64,000 nt of DNA. It comes from Patella vulgata (Eukaryota; Mollusca; Gastropoda; Patellidae). The DNA lies in NCBI RefSeq assembly GCF_932274485.2, contig NC_065887.2, positions 40,133,201 to 40,197,200 of the forward strand. Reading direction: 5' to 3'. Both the position numbers and the translations under genes were made by a program. Under the pieces are notes generated by a model that was not told where the DNA came from, ran no database searches, and saw only the letters and a list, made by a program, of their open reading frames with translations. Below are positions 11,644-23,256 of this stretch, one piece after another. The number at the start of each line of letters is the position of its first letter. The first letter of the stretch is position 1.

Positions 11644-12250
11644 GATCTAGAATGTCATACTAAACTTAGGCTGTCTGTCTACAATTAGCTCCGCTTGAGA
11701 ACAGACACTAAGCTAGTTGACCGACATTTTAAGTCTTAAATCGACGATTTTAGTCGAAAACACTAAGTATACTTCACATAATTATAAGAAGTATTTATTC
11801 TGCTTCCATTTAATAAAATTGAAAAAGTTTATTCAGTCTTTGTGTGTATGACATATTATTATGTGAAACGGAGTAGAGTCGCATTACAAAACAGTATACT
11901 AATTTTTGGACATGGCGGCCATTTAAGGCAGAGGTCTATTCTCGAAGTATGAAGTAGATGGATTTCTGTGTGCAGAATGCTAGAATGTAATGCTAGTATG
12001 GTGTTCTAGTCCAGCCACTTCCCGTACTGCGCACGACACGAAATTCGCGTCACGCGACGTGCGTCACTTATTTCATCGATAAGCTATAGAGAAAAAAAAG
12101 CGACGTCGATTATTTTAACACGACGTCGCTCTTTAATTAAATCGCCTTTTTCATCGCGCATCGCGCGTCGCTTTTTAAAATTATATTTTATTTATAGATT
12201 TACTTCCATTAGGGGGACTTCATTGTTTTACATTTTACAACATATGCTTA

Positions 12251-12505
12251 ATGACTTATAAACTGCAGGACGGAGGGCCTGACAAGGACAGATGTCTAGT
12301 CATTCGGATGATCGGAAAAACCGAGGCCCCGTGTATACATTGGCGTGCGCATAAAAGATCCCTTGACAGTTGGAATTCGATATAAGAGTAGGCCGTAGTG
12401 CCGCTGCCCGGGCAAAATTTCCCTCATAGCACACTGTATAGCGTATGCCCAGTTCGAAGCAAAACAGTAGGACGTTAAACCCCATTTCATTTCATTTCAT
12501 TTACT
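12251..12505 (+). mobile_element. SINE family B 3' two-thirds with ATTTC tail
   Basis: GCAGGACGGAGGGCCTGAC through GAATTCGATATAAGAGTAGG to GACGTTAAACCCC and three ATTTC units. The left flank is the duplicated unit shared with 4,318-4,452. Confidence 0.75.
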
Positions 12506-12532
12506 TATAAACTGGATACTTAATTTAGATGC

Positions 12533-12792
12533 GGGGGGGGGGGGGGGCGAATGGTTAGCACGCGCACGCTGTATCATGCGGTCTGTCATTGAGTCAACTG
12601 GCGGGGTTTCGATTCCCTGGTTGTACGTGACAAGGAGTAGGGTCGCCTGTCCAACCTCGTAGGTTTTCTCCGGGTCCTCCGGTTTCCTCCCACTGCTAAA
12701 TACCCCTACGAGCATGCGAATTATTGAGATAAAATTGAACCATGTACTAGTCCCGAAATGACCTAGTTTGTGTCGAGTGGACGTTAAACCCC

Positions 12793-12827
<35 letters not shown>
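12533..12827 (+). mobile_element. SINE family A, full length with 13-bp target duplication
   Basis: G-run, tRNA-like head, core and (TC)n tail. TTAATTTAGATGC flanks it perfectly (12520-12532 and 12828-12840), which suggests a young insertion. Confidence 0.9.
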
Positions 12828-12831
<4 letters not shown>

Positions 12832-12840
12832 TTTAGATGC

Positions 12841-13487
12841 ACATCCAATATTATTCACCATTCATAAACGCCATCAAAAATATAGAATGCACATACCTTC
12901 CTTGTCACCAATAATTACTGCTATTTAGAAAAAAAATTAAAGTTCGAGAGAAATATATTAAATAATTTTACAGAAGAAAAGTTTTAACAAACATACTTAA
13001 AATGTCGTCAGAAATATAAATATAAATGATTAAATAAAGTGTTTTATAGGACAGATTATTTCCTTTACATTACGCAACACTGAATATTCAAGTTACTGTA
13101 CCGTATAGTTAAACACGAGCGAATTTATAACAAACCAGTGAGTCGGCAATATCCTCACAATATAATAGCTTTATGAAACGCGGCCCAATGTACTCAGCGA
13201 TATGATAGATCTATCGGTATACTTAATTAACTGTAAACAAACCAACTGACCTGACTTACATCTGACCTTAATTAGGACTGTTTACTAGAATGATAGAATG
13301 ACTCCCCCCAACGTAATTTGGTTGCTTTGATCCGGGGATGGAATGGGGGAGGGGGGGCTAAGGCCTGCATGTAATCGGATCAAAAAGATGCCCATCAAAA
13401 GATTATAACCAAGATTACAAGGGGTACCGTTTTTTTAATCATATCCCGTTTATATCTTATATCACTGATTCAAGTGATGTGCTTTAT
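12841..13487. other. Unannotated intergenic DNA
   Basis: AT-rich, no feature seen. 10,264-10,500, 10,935-11,333, 11,644-12,130 and 13,566-13,914 also hold nothing I can name beyond short low-complexity runs. Confidence 0.5.
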
Positions 13488-13565
13488 AACCCACACTTGT
13501 ACGTGACAAGGAATGGGGTTCCCTGTCTAACCTCGTGGGTTTGTACCGGGTCCCACTGCTAAGCT
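13488..13565 (+). mobile_element. SINE family A fragment (core)
   Basis: ACTTGTACGTGACAAGGAAT to CCCACTGCTAAG, an old, shortened core. A second 3' fragment of the family lies at 13,915-14,012. Confidence 0.6.
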
Positions 13566-13914
13566 ACATAAATCATTTTAAAACAACACTTTATGTGAAA
13601 AGTGTGACGGTCGTGTGCTTTTTCCTTTATCATTAGATGGTAGGAGATGGGATGTGCATTCAAAGTGCGAAATAATGATATATTATGCATATGTCATATC
13701 ACAATTAATGAAATTGAATCACAATGTCATCGTAATAAGTCATAATAAAAATTGATGTCATACGGGGTGATGGATTTCTCCCTTTAAAAAAGCTCAGTGT
13801 GTATGTATATACGCTAAAATTACGAAAGAGACCATGTATTTCTAAAATATGTTCAAGAATACACTGTCTCAGGTACCGGGCAAACCCCATTCTGCACAAA
13901 TTCCTGGATCCGCC

Positions 13915-14012
13915 CCTGAAAATAAAATGATAATATATGTTAGGTCCGAAATGACCTAGTTTGTGTTAAGTGGACGACGTTAAACCCTCTCTCTCTCTCT
14001 CTCTCTCTCTCT
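13915..14012 (+). mobile_element. SINE family A 3' fragment
   Basis: GTCCGAAATGACCTAGTTTG, then AAGTGGACGACGTTAAACC and a (TC)n tail. Confidence 0.65.
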
Positions 14013-14334
14013 CCGCTTTTAGATTGATATTCATTTTAGAGATTAAACTTTCGCATACGTGTAGTTTGCAACGGATTCCCCAATCCCCCAAATGACGCAG
14101 TTTGATCTTGATTAGGAGTTTATAACCAGTCGCGACATCATATATCACGCCATTATCATTATTACTATCAAACAGATACCGATTCCATTCAGACCAAACA
14201 TGACGTAGGTAGAGGTTCTAAATTGATAAAGACATACATATATTATCGACCATGTCAATGAACTAGATGCTTGTGTGTAAATTAAACTGCCTATTGCAGG
14301 TCTCTCTTTAGGCCTGACATTTTATATTTATTAA

Positions 14335-14841
14335 AGATACATTATGGGAGATTTTTATAGAGAGTTGGCCATTCTTGCTATACAGCTCAAAAGTAGATGA
14401 TGAAAGAAGAATATATATATTGAAAAATTCAGTCAAATTACTTTATTCTGAACATAGTTATCATCGTTGTAATATTTGCCTAGAAATGGTAGCGAAATGT
14501 GTCTTCACCTTCGCCGATCGTTTGATTGACGGGCGTTAACTCCACCTACATATCTCGATTATCAAGTAAAGTTTTCAAAACGCTTTACAGCGGCCTCGCT
14601 AAGTACACTCTATCATTTAGCCTTGATCTAACTGACGTATTTTCATCAGGTTACCCCTTATTTGATTTAATCAATTAGTGAAATCCTATTTAAATCTGAG
14701 CTGTAGCCGAGCCATCCGTGGGTCTACAGAGTTGATTTTGGTCTTGTTGTTTAAATAAAGATCTAATTTATAATTTCTATAACATCTGAAGCCTAAATTA
14801 AGACTTGCAATAATCAGATTTAGCTCTTGCATAATGCATGT
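14335..14841 (+). mobile_element. TTAA MITE family 2 (AGATACATTATGG ends)
   Basis: TTAA at 14331-14334 and 14842-14845. Ends AGATACATTATGGGAGAT / AGCTCTTGCATAATGCATGT, an imperfect inverted repeat of about 20 bp. Interior with TTTCAGTCAAATTACTT and CTCGATTATC. No coding capacity. Confidence 0.72.
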
Positions 14842-14845
14842 TTAA

Positions 14846-15138
14846 TTAGACATTTATTAACATGACAAGACGTTAATCAACTCTCGATGCCATCGGATAT
14901 CTCCGATATTAATTCGATTAGAACGGTCCAGTCATAATTTTGATTCGAACAACCAGTACGGTGGTTGCAATTAATGCACACATCTTGTTGAACTTTCAAA
15001 TGCTAATATCTTCGTTCGCAATAGAGTAATTTGAATGAAAATTTTTAATACATTCATTTTGCATTATCTTTTTTCGAACAAATATAGCAAGAACGGCGAA
15101 CTCTTTATCTAAATCTTAAATAATGTATTTTTAAAGTT
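14846..15138 (-). mobile_element. TTAA MITE family 2, inverted partner
   Basis: Interior (TTAGACATTTATTAACATG, TTAATCAACTCTCG) and far end (in reverse AATACATTATTTAAG, GATAAAGAGTTCGCCG) of family 2 in opposite orientation, sharing the TTAA with the previous copy. Shortened. Confidence 0.55.
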
Positions 15139-15232
15139 TAATATTTTTTCCGTGGACCATAAGTGTCTCAGATTGGCCAGGTAAGGAATAGTGTCTTGTC
15201 ATTCGGATTACGTACGAAACATCGGTGGAAGG

Positions 15233-15411
15233 TGGGGGGGGGGATAGATGGTCGAATGGTTAGCGCGTTGTATTATAAGGTCTGTCATTGAGTCAACTAG
15301 CGTGGTTTCGATTTTCCGGTTGTAGGCTACGTGAGAAGGAGTAGGGTCAAATTTAACCATATGTTAGTCCCAAAATGACCTAGTTTGTGTCGCGTGGACG
15401 TTAAACCCCAT

Positions 15412-15453
<42 letters not shown>
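15233..15453 (+). mobile_element. SINE family A with internal deletion
   Basis: Head and B box present (GTGGTTTCGATTTTCCGG). The element then jumps from GGAGTAGGGTC to ATTTAACCATATG, losing the core. Long (TC)n tail. Confidence 0.75.
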
Positions 15454-15456
<3 letters not shown>

Positions 15457-15515
15457 GGACAGTAGCACCTAGTCGCATAGCGTACATACGGTAACATTTA
15501 ATTCAAAGAGGGAAA

Positions 15516-15775
15516 TTTTGCTCGGGCAGCGGCACTATGGCCTACTCTTATACTCTTATATCGAATTCCAACAGCTAATGTATACACGGGACCTCTGTTT
15601 TTCGTCTCATCCGAACGACCAGGGAGCTGTCCTTGTCAGGCCCTCCGTCCTGCATCACTGACAAGGGGGAACCACGCTGGAAAATCTGGATGAACTTTCC
15701 CGGCCAATGCAGGGATCGAACACCCGACCTCCAGGCTAGCCAGCCAGCGTCTTCCTCACTTAGCCACCGTGGCTC
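15516..15775 (-). mobile_element. SINE family B, nearly full
   Basis: Minus-strand head (AGCCACGGTGGCTAAGTGAG-like, B box) and body to the GGGCAAAATTTCCCTC region. Confidence 0.75.
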
Positions 15776-15784
15776 TTGTTCTTG

Positions 15785-15920
15785 AACTAATTATATGTAT
15801 AGGCCTGCGTTCATTTGTTTGTTACATGGTTATTTGTGGTACAGTATTAATGTAAATTATGATATTGTATGCTGCTCCCCGTGAGCGTTTCTATGCAATA
15901 AATTTTATCTTATCTTATTT
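15785..15920 (+). mobile_element. Possible LINE 3' end
   Basis: GTATGCTGCTCCCCGTGAGC, GTTTCTATGCAATAAATTTT and a (TTATC)n-like tail look like the 3' terminus of a non-LTR retrotransposon. No coding part is attached. Recognition is by general appearance only. Confidence 0.35.
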
Positions 15921-15944
15921 TTATGGCTGCCAATATGAAGGAAC

Positions 15945-16062
15945 CAATGTTTCCTGGGCAGATAAAACATCTTTTAGTTTTACGCTCACCACTGAGAATT
16001 TGTACACGGGACCTCTGTTTTTCGTCCCAAAAGAACGATTAGGCACACAACACACTAGGCTA
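15945..16062 (-). mobile_element. SINE family B body fragment
   Basis: Matches the family B body in reverse (TACACGGGACCTCTG, TTTTTCGTCCC). Short and diverged. Confidence 0.5.
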
Positions 16063-16390
16063 TTCTTGTCGGCCCACCGATTAAATATATCAGAAAAAGG
16101 AAAATAATAAAATATTTGAGCATGATTGGATGTTAATCATTGTCACAACAAGTAATAAACAGATTTTTCATTGTTTATCAAGTTCCAGATTATCCAGTTA
16201 ACCTCGCCTAATTGCTTTAAATCTGTGTCGCTTACGTCTTCGACAACAATAAGCGCCTGTTTGACGTAGGTGGCCGTTATTAAATCGAAGATTCCCATCT
16301 ATATATAGATATGAATGGATACATGTTGCTGAAGGCGATTAAAGAAAGTTCAAAGACCTTTATAGAGTACATAGCCTGACAAAAATAAAA

Positions 16391-16850
16391 TGAAATGAAG
16401 TCGGGTTTAACGTCCTACTGTTCTGCTCCAACTTGGTAAATTGAAGACGGGTACACGCCATCATTGTGGGATACCTATGAGGGAAATTTTTGCCTAGTCT
16501 TAATTCGGGTTCCATTACATGTGATGAGCTAATACAGGCGGAGATATGCCATACAGTGTGCTATGAGGGGAATTTTGCCCATACAGCGGCGCTATGGCCT
16601 ATGCCTTCTCTTATTGAATTCCCACTGTCAAGGGATCTTTTACGTGCATGGCAATGTGTACATGGGACCTCGGTTTTTCGTATCATACGAACGACTATAC
16701 GTTTTCCCTTGCCAGGCCCTCTGTCATGCACCATTGAGAAGGGTGGGTCACGCTAGAAAATCTAGACGAACTTTCTCAGCCAACCCCGGGATCGAACACG
16801 GGCCTGTTTGCGGGCCAACGCCTTTTACTCACTGGGCCACATAGTCTAAC
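16391..16850 (-). mobile_element. SINE family B, with a duplicated 3' portion
   Basis: Minus-strand copy from the head near 16,848 to the ATTTC tail near 16,391. The piece with GCCATAC...GGGAAATTTTTGCC occurs twice (about 16,450-16,500 and 16,545-16,600), so it is two overlapping fragments or an internal duplication. Confidence 0.65.
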
Positions 16851-17015
16851 AGATCGACTACACTAATACACATAATTTCGTCTACTAACATTGTTTCATC
16901 GTATCGTATAGGAGTGGGTCCACCTGCCTACACTCGTGGGTTCTCTCTCTCTCTCTCTCTCTCTCTCGCTCTCTCTCTCGGGAATGGAAACAGGCCATTT
17001 ATTAAAGAAACACGA

Positions 17016-17197
17016 GAGAGAGAGAGAGAGAGAGAGAAATGGGGTTTAACGTCCACTCGACGAAAACCCACGAGGTTGGACAGGCGACCCTACTCCTTGT
17101 CACGTACAACCGGGGATTCGAAACCACGCCAGTCGACTCAATGACAGACTTTATGATACAGCGCGCGCACGCTAACCATTCAGCCATCCAACCTTCC
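17016..17197 (-). mobile_element. SINE family A with core deletion; insertion proven by an empty site
   Basis: Target duplication AAAGAAACACGA at 17004-17015 and 17198-17209. A related copy of the flanking repeat without the SINE lies in reverse at about 20,385-20,450 and shows the uninterrupted sequence. Confidence 0.88.
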
Positions 17198-17221
17198 AAA
17201 GAAACACGAAACAATAGTATA

Positions 17222-17437
17222 TAATTGTGGTTTAGATTTCCCGGTTGTACATGACAAGGAGTAGAGTTGATCGTCTGTCGAACCTCGTGGGTTTTCTCCA
17301 GGTCCTCCAGTTCCCTCCCACTGCTAAAGACCCCTACGCGCAAGCGAATTATTGAATTAAAATTGAACCATATGTTAGTCCCAAAATGACATAGTTTGTG
17401 TCGAGTGGGCGTCTCTCTCTCTCTCTATCTCTCTCCT
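17222..17437 (+). mobile_element. SINE family A lacking the 5' part of the head
   Basis: Begins near the B box (GTGGTTTAGATTTCCCGG), then core, 3' half and (TC)n. Confidence 0.75.
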
Positions 17438-17977
17438 TCTCTCTCCGGAACACGTGTTATCAATTTTAGTTTATCTGAGAAATGTAAAGATGTTATAGAG
17501 GACGAATTACTAATGAACTGTTCAATATCTTCGCCCTTCCACAATCTGAGTATTTTATAAATACGTTTATGACACTCGAGGCGTTAATTTTATAAATACG
17601 TTTATAACACTTGAGGCGGTAATTTCAGAATAAACCCGGGATCTATTTGTAGGTGTTATATTTATTACCTGTCTATAAACAGGTTAAATTAACACTTTCT
17701 CATAAAGCAGTCTAATTAAGAAATAAACTTATACAAATTGGAATTAGGATTTCCGACCGTAACAGAAATAAATGTTTTATTTATAATTTTATTTATTATG
17801 TTGTATACTTCCGGTTGGGTGTGTGACAAACAATGAATAGAGTATGACCCCTTGTCACTGTTGATGCAAGGGCCCCGGTAACATGTTCAGCCAGGGGTCC
17901 CCAATTTAAGCTTATTCCCGCCCTGATGAGGTACCCGGTCACTGCTATACACTGGTTAGGAACGAATGTACAAGCAT
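17438..17977. other. Unannotated intergenic DNA
   Basis: One short direct repeat (ATTTTATAAATACGTTTAT, twice near 17,550-17,600). Otherwise nothing. 19,106-19,519, 21,615-22,139 and 22,627-23,256 are similar. 21,900-22,015 has a weak inverted repeat around TACGTCCAGATAAAA. Confidence 0.5.
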
Positions 17978-17981
17978 TTAA

Positions 17982-18372
17982 AGATACATTATGGGAGATT
18001 CGATAACGAGTTGGCAGTTCTTACTATAATAGTTAAAAACTAGATTATGTAAAGGCAATTTGCTGAAAATTTCAGTCATTATGAACCGAGAATTAAGCGA
18101 TTGAAATTTTGGCTTAGCCTCGATCATCATTACTAAAATCTGTACGACAAAAAAAAAACATAGTCTCGATCATCCATTTCATGATTAAATTATGAATGGA
18201 AGTCGAGCAGCAAATGGGATCATAATCAAGTAAATATCGCAGGCTAGCGATGTCACCGAGAGTTAATTATGGCCTGAATAAGTTAATTAATGTCTAATTA
18301 ATAATTTAGATAACATTTCAAGCCTAAATAAAGACCTGCAATTGGCAGATTTAGCTCTTGCATACTGTATGT
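17982..18372 (+). mobile_element. TTAA MITE family 2
   Basis: TTAA at 17978-17981 and 18373-18376. Ends AGATACATTATGGGAGATT and GCTCTTGCATACTGTATGT. A foldback begins exactly at the right-hand TTAA. Confidence 0.75.
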
Positions 18373-18376
18373 TTAA

Positions 18377-19101
18377 AGGACAATATTGGTGTCAGACATT
18401 ATTGCATATGTGATAGAACTGGTTAAATACATTCGAAATATAATTTTAACACAGAGATCATTGCTACGGGAGATGTGTAACAAGCACATGAAGAAACGGG
18501 AAGTGACGCACAACATGACAAACACGAGTTATCCTTCTATATTTCTGACTGAAGTAACGAGCGATACCAGACAAACGATCGAATTTCATTTTTCTGATAA
18601 TTCCGTTGAAGTTGAAAGGTTATTATATGGGACGGTGAGAGTGTATCTCACAATTCAAAAATAGAATTGGCTGTCACTAGATAAGGGAAAACGAGAAAAA
18701 TAGAAAAATCCCGTGGATTCCCCCGTTTTTATTCATTCTGTTCTTAATAAAAACATGGTAATGCACGGACTTTTTCTAATTTGATTGTTAACTTTTATCT
18801 AATGACAGCCAATTCTTTTTTTGAATTGTCAGATATCCTCTCACCGTCTCATATAATAACTTTTCATCTTCAACTGAATTATCAGTGCAATGAAATTCGA
18901 TCGCGTGTCTGTTATCGCTCGTTAATTCAACCAGTTATATAGAAGGACAACCCGTGTTTGTCATGTTTGGCGTCACTTCCCGTTTCTTCACGTGCTTGTC
19001 AACATCTCCCGTAGCAATGATCTCTGTGTTAAAATTATATTTGGGATGGATTTAACCAGTTCTATCACATATTTTATAATGACTGACACCAATATTGTCC
19101 T
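18377..19101. mobile_element. Foldback element, ~310-bp inverted arms, TTAA-flanked
   Basis: Arms 18,377-18,685 and 18,794-19,101 are inverted copies, starting AGGACAATATTGGTGTCAG, around a ~110-bp centre. TTAA at both edges (18373-18376, 19102-19105). A 92-codon open frame in the left arm is not kept in the right arm and matches nothing I know. Confidence 0.78.
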
Positions 19102-19519
19102 TTAATATATGATAGACGAAGTGTAGCTTATAAAATCACAGTATAATAAAGGTGTAGTAATAACATAATCATATCGTGACAGTTTCTCTGTACCAGTTAG
19201 GCTACATAATCCTTTATTATCACAATAAACAGATTTAATCTTAAATAGGACACATTTCTATAATTAATATTAGCTTTTTAAAGGGAATGTACCGCCAATT
19301 TTTAAATTTGTTTTATGTTGCAATTATTTCAAAATGCCCGACACTTCTTGTTTTTGCATATTTTCAAGAGAGTAGACCAAGAGACCGCCAAGGGCCTTAT
19401 ATTCAATAAAACCTAAAATTAAAATATATTAAAGATGCGGCGTTTTCATTACTTTCGGATTAAAATCCTACTAAACATTTTAGCGGCATTGTTTGCTCAA
19501 GGTAATAGCCGCGACAAAG

Positions 19520-19740
19520 AACCTCGAAATTTTTCCCACGTGGTTTCCCTTTGTCAGAGGTACAAGGAGTGGTAGCTAGTCGTTCGGATGGCACGAAAAC
19601 CCGGGTCAACGTGCTCACGCAGGGGTGCAAATTATAGAACTCTTGACATTTGGAATTTGAAATAAGAGAAGGCGAGTAGGGAGAAATTTAGCCCACAGCA
19701 CATTGGTCCAAACAAAAAATAATAAGATCTGAGTTCGACT
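19520..19740 (+). mobile_element. SINE family B body, old
   Basis: CACGTGGTTTCCCTTTGTCA, GTCGTTCGGATGGCACG and TTGGAATTTGAAATAAGAG in order. The surrounding 19,275-19,772 may be an old TTAA-type MITE (similar TTTTTAAAGGGA ends). Confidence 0.5.
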
Positions 19741-20029
19741 CATAGCGCCGAGGAAAGAAAGTGGTGTCCCTTTAAAAACATTTTCAGAATTGCTGTGATT
19801 TGATTATACGGTTATATCGAGCGTCTTGAAATTTGATTGATTGTAAAATAAGAGACTGTCTATAAAATCAATCAATCAATCGTATAGGCTACACATCAAG
19901 TTGGCCAGTTCTTGGATTATTGATAATTAGTTGAATCTGGGGTAATTCTAAATATGAAATTTTAATTGTCATGAAAATTACATTTATTTTCTCGTTGAAA
20001 GTTTAATTGCCCTTAAAAACAGCTAGGGG

Positions 20030-20300
20030 AGGGGGTTTAACGTTCACGCGACACAAACTAGGTCATTTCAGGACCAACATATGGTTCTTATTTATTTAAA
20101 CAATTCGCTTGCGCGTATACTGGGGTCTTTAGCAGTCAGAGGAAACCGGCAGACCTGTAGAAAACCCACGAGGTTGAACAGGCGACCCTACCCCTTGTCA
20201 CGTAGCCTACAACCGGGGAATCGAAACCACGCTAGTTGATTCAGTGTCAGACCTTATGATACAACACGCACGCGCTAACCATTCGGCCATCCAGCCCCCC
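20030..20300 (-). mobile_element. SINE family A, nearly full length, tail worn
   Basis: Minus-strand head, core and 3' part up to GTTTAACGTTCACGCGAC. The (GA)n tail is gone. Confidence 0.75.
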
Positions 20301-20652
20301 TCGATATTTCGAATAATCCGAATGACCGGACACTGCGGTTCCTTGTCCTGCCAATCCGAGACACCAAATCAATCGATAAATATATTATATACTATTGTTT
20401 CGTGTTCCTTTAATAAATGGCCTGTTTCAATTCCCGGGTATATTTTGTTTTTTTATTCCAAGTTCATTAAAACAAGACGAGGAATTAATGAAAACGGTAA
20501 ATCAAAGTGTGAATTTTAAACAACTGAGTGATTTTATTAGCTGAGGAAAACACTGTTTTATGGTTTATATCCATAGACAAACGCCATCTGGAAAAGAAGC
20601 ACGTGCCGATTTTTAACCTATAATTGGTCGTGACAGATTTATTTAATGGATT

Positions 20653-20975
20653 GGGGGTCACGGTGGCTAAGTGGGTGAGATGCTGGCTCGCTAGTCTGGA
20701 GGTCGGGTGTCGATCCCTGCATTGGCCGAGAAAGTTCATCCAGATTTTCCGGCGTGGTTCCCCTTGTCAACGATGCAGGACGGAGGGCCTGACAAGGACA
20801 CCTGTCTAGTCGTTCAGATGGGCCAAAAAACCGAGGTTCCGTGTACACATTGGCGTGCACGTAAAAGATCCCTTGACAATTGGAATTCGATATAAGAGTA
20901 AGCTGCCGTGCCGCTGTCCGGGCAAAATTTCCCTCACAGCACAGTGTATGGCGTATGCCCGTCTTCATTAGCCCA
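20653..20975 (+). mobile_element. SINE family B, head and body
   Basis: GGTCACGGTGGCTAAGTGGG, B box GGTGTCGATCCC, and a full body to CCCGTCTTCATTAGCCC. The ATTTC tail is missing. Confidence 0.82.
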
Positions 20976-21017
20976 GATTTATTTACGAAATTAAAGGAAA
21001 CAACAAAGAAATATTAA

Positions 21018-21610
21018 AGATACATTCCCGGGTACAAACGTTTTGATTTGATGATATATTTGGACTAAAAACATATTCAAACTAATTAATTTATCGTAAT
21101 TTTGCATTAAATCCTTCTCAAAACAGGCAATACTCGGCTATAAAAAATCGACCAAAAGAGGTCATGTTTGTGACACACGTGACACAACGGGTGCGAAGAC
21201 GGAGGAGAATTCATTGCATACAAGAGACGATATTGTCTTTTAACGCTAACTATTTATTACAAATAACGAAGCCTATAATTAAATTTTCGGATTACCCACT
21301 GCCCGCGTCTTTTTCCGTGATTTTTATCTAAGAAAGTGTTGTACGTCTAATTCTTCATAAAGTTTATCAACATGTACATCAAGCGCTCAATCTCCGCGTG
21401 CAACCTTCGACGTCACGCGTGCAGACACTCGTTGGGCTGTCGATTAGGGAAACCCGTACAATTTTGTCCTGTTAGCGCTTCATGAGTGTTTTACTGGGAA
21501 TCCAGTATTTTTCTAGTAAGATTGGATGTTTCTACTTTCAATATATACCAAAATTGCCATACTTTTATTGGAAATAACCACCCGATAAATACTTTTCTGG
21601 GAACGTAGCT
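21018..21610. mobile_element. TTAA-flanked MITE, family 3
   Basis: TTAA at 21014-21017 and 21611-21614. Ends AGATACATTCCCGGGTA and (reverse) AGCTACGTTCCCAGAAAAG. 593 bp, no coding capacity. Confidence 0.6.
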
Positions 21611-22139
21611 TTAACGGACATCAATGGCCAAAATATTGTTTACGTAAGAATATCAAAATTAGAACATATAAAGAAAGTGAATTGTTGGAAATTACATGAT
21701 TGATCTATAACGTTGCCCTCGATTCATTACTCATTCGTTTACCTAATTCGTTGACTGACATTTTAATGTCGATGACATGGTTTTTAAAGATGAGTGTTCA
21801 TCAGATCAGTAGTGTATGTAATTACCACATTGGTGGTTTTTTTAAAGTAGATAAAGTACTAGTACTTCTTTGTTTACGGTAGATAAATGCATAAATAAAT
21901 AAAAAATACGTCCAGATAAAAAAATTCATAACGCTCACTAACTCATCTGTCTAAAAATAACGGTATTATTAGTTATATGTTCCCATTGGTTTTATCTGTG
22001 GACGTTTATTTTTAAACGACCACAGATTGTCACCCCACAAAATGCAGTGAAAGCAACCATGTTACCTTATTTTCAGTAACCTCTGAGAATTTTAATCCCA
22101 CGGGAACGAACAAGAGGTCCTAGGTTGGATCAGAGTTAT

Positions 22140-22195
22140 TTTCCAGTCTAGTTAGTCGGATGGTCCAAAAAAAATTATTAGCACCCTTGACGTAA

Positions 22196-22246
<51 letters not shown>

Positions 22247-22626
22247 GGGGTTTAACGTCCACTCGACACAAACTAGGTCACTTCGGGACTAACATATGAT
22301 TTAATTTTATTTCAATAATTCGCTTGCGCGTAGGGGTCTTTAGCAGTGGGAGGAAACCGGAGGACCCGGAGAAAACCCACGAGGCTGGACAGGCGAACCT
22401 ACTCCTTGTCACGTACAACCGGGGATTTGAAACCACGCCAGTTGACTCAATGACAGGTCTTATGATCAAGCACGCACGTGCTAACCATTCGGCCATCCAA
22501 CCCCCCTGACGTAAAGGAACCCTTGGCAGTTTTAATTTGATCGATGAAGAGTACCCCTCATAGCACGTTGTCTGTAGCCCGATTTATGCACCAAAGTAGG
22601 ACCTTGAACCCCATTTCATTTTATTT
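22140..22626 (+). mobile_element. SINE family B split by SINE A
   Basis: 22,140-22,199 and 22,519-22,626 are the two parts (TTAGTCGGATGGTCC ... GACGTAAAGGA | ACCCTTGGCAG ... CCCCATTTCATTTT). Confidence 0.7.
22200..22506 (-). mobile_element. SINE family A, full-length reference copy, inserted in SINE B
   Basis: Read on the minus strand: a tRNA-like head (A box TGGCCGAATGGTTAGCACG, B box GGTTTCAAATCC, probably Ser/Leu-tRNA-like), a core with TTTTCTCCGGGTCCTCCGG and TTTCCTCCCACTGC, then TTGTGTCGAGTGGACG, and a long (CT)n tail. A 12-base target duplication, TGACGTAAAGGA, lies at 22188-22199 and 22507-22518. The host sequence on both sides is SINE family B, so A moved after this B copy. The 'proteins' [19 protein letters not shown] seen in many places are translations of this element, not genes. 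Confidence 0.85.
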
Positions 22627-23256
22627 CGTTTCCCCATAATTTATTGTCACAATTCCCCGATATATTTTTAATCCTATAAATAATATAGGTTTGAAGTTTT
22701 TCGTTCCTACTTCACCCAATATTTCATGCCAGGAGCAAATTAATATGAGGGCTTTGACTCTGTGTGATAATTAAATGCTTCTAACCTTGAACAAACCATG
22801 TGATTAAATGGTAAAGGCCCTGTAGACTTGTTTGTCATTGCCTTGGACCAATATCATAGACTCACTTAACTTGTATCTAAATCTATCCCGTTATTCATAA
22901 ATCACTGCTCTACTTATGGCGGAAACAACCATATTATATCAATTGAAGAAACATTTTTAAATTTTAAAAGTCAAGGAAATCACAAACAATTGTAATTTTT
23001 AACAGACATGAGGATTACAATTTTAGCTTTAACCAGCTTTAGGCATATGATTACACTTTTAAACAGCTTTAAACAAAAGCTAGTTTTAAACCGCATGATT
23101 ATCGGTTTAAACAGTTTTAAATAGATGATAGTTTTAAACAAGAAAATTCTTTTTCTAGAATTTATTTAAGGATAAACAATTTAGAGACAAATATAAATTT
23201 CTTGTTTAAAACTATCACCAGTTTAAAACTGTTTGAAAGAGTAATTTTCTTGTAAT

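Noticed and set aside
18386-18664. 92-residue plus-strand frame MVSDIIAYVIELVKYIRN
   Set aside because: It lies in one arm of a foldback. The other arm does not keep it open, and there is no family likeness.
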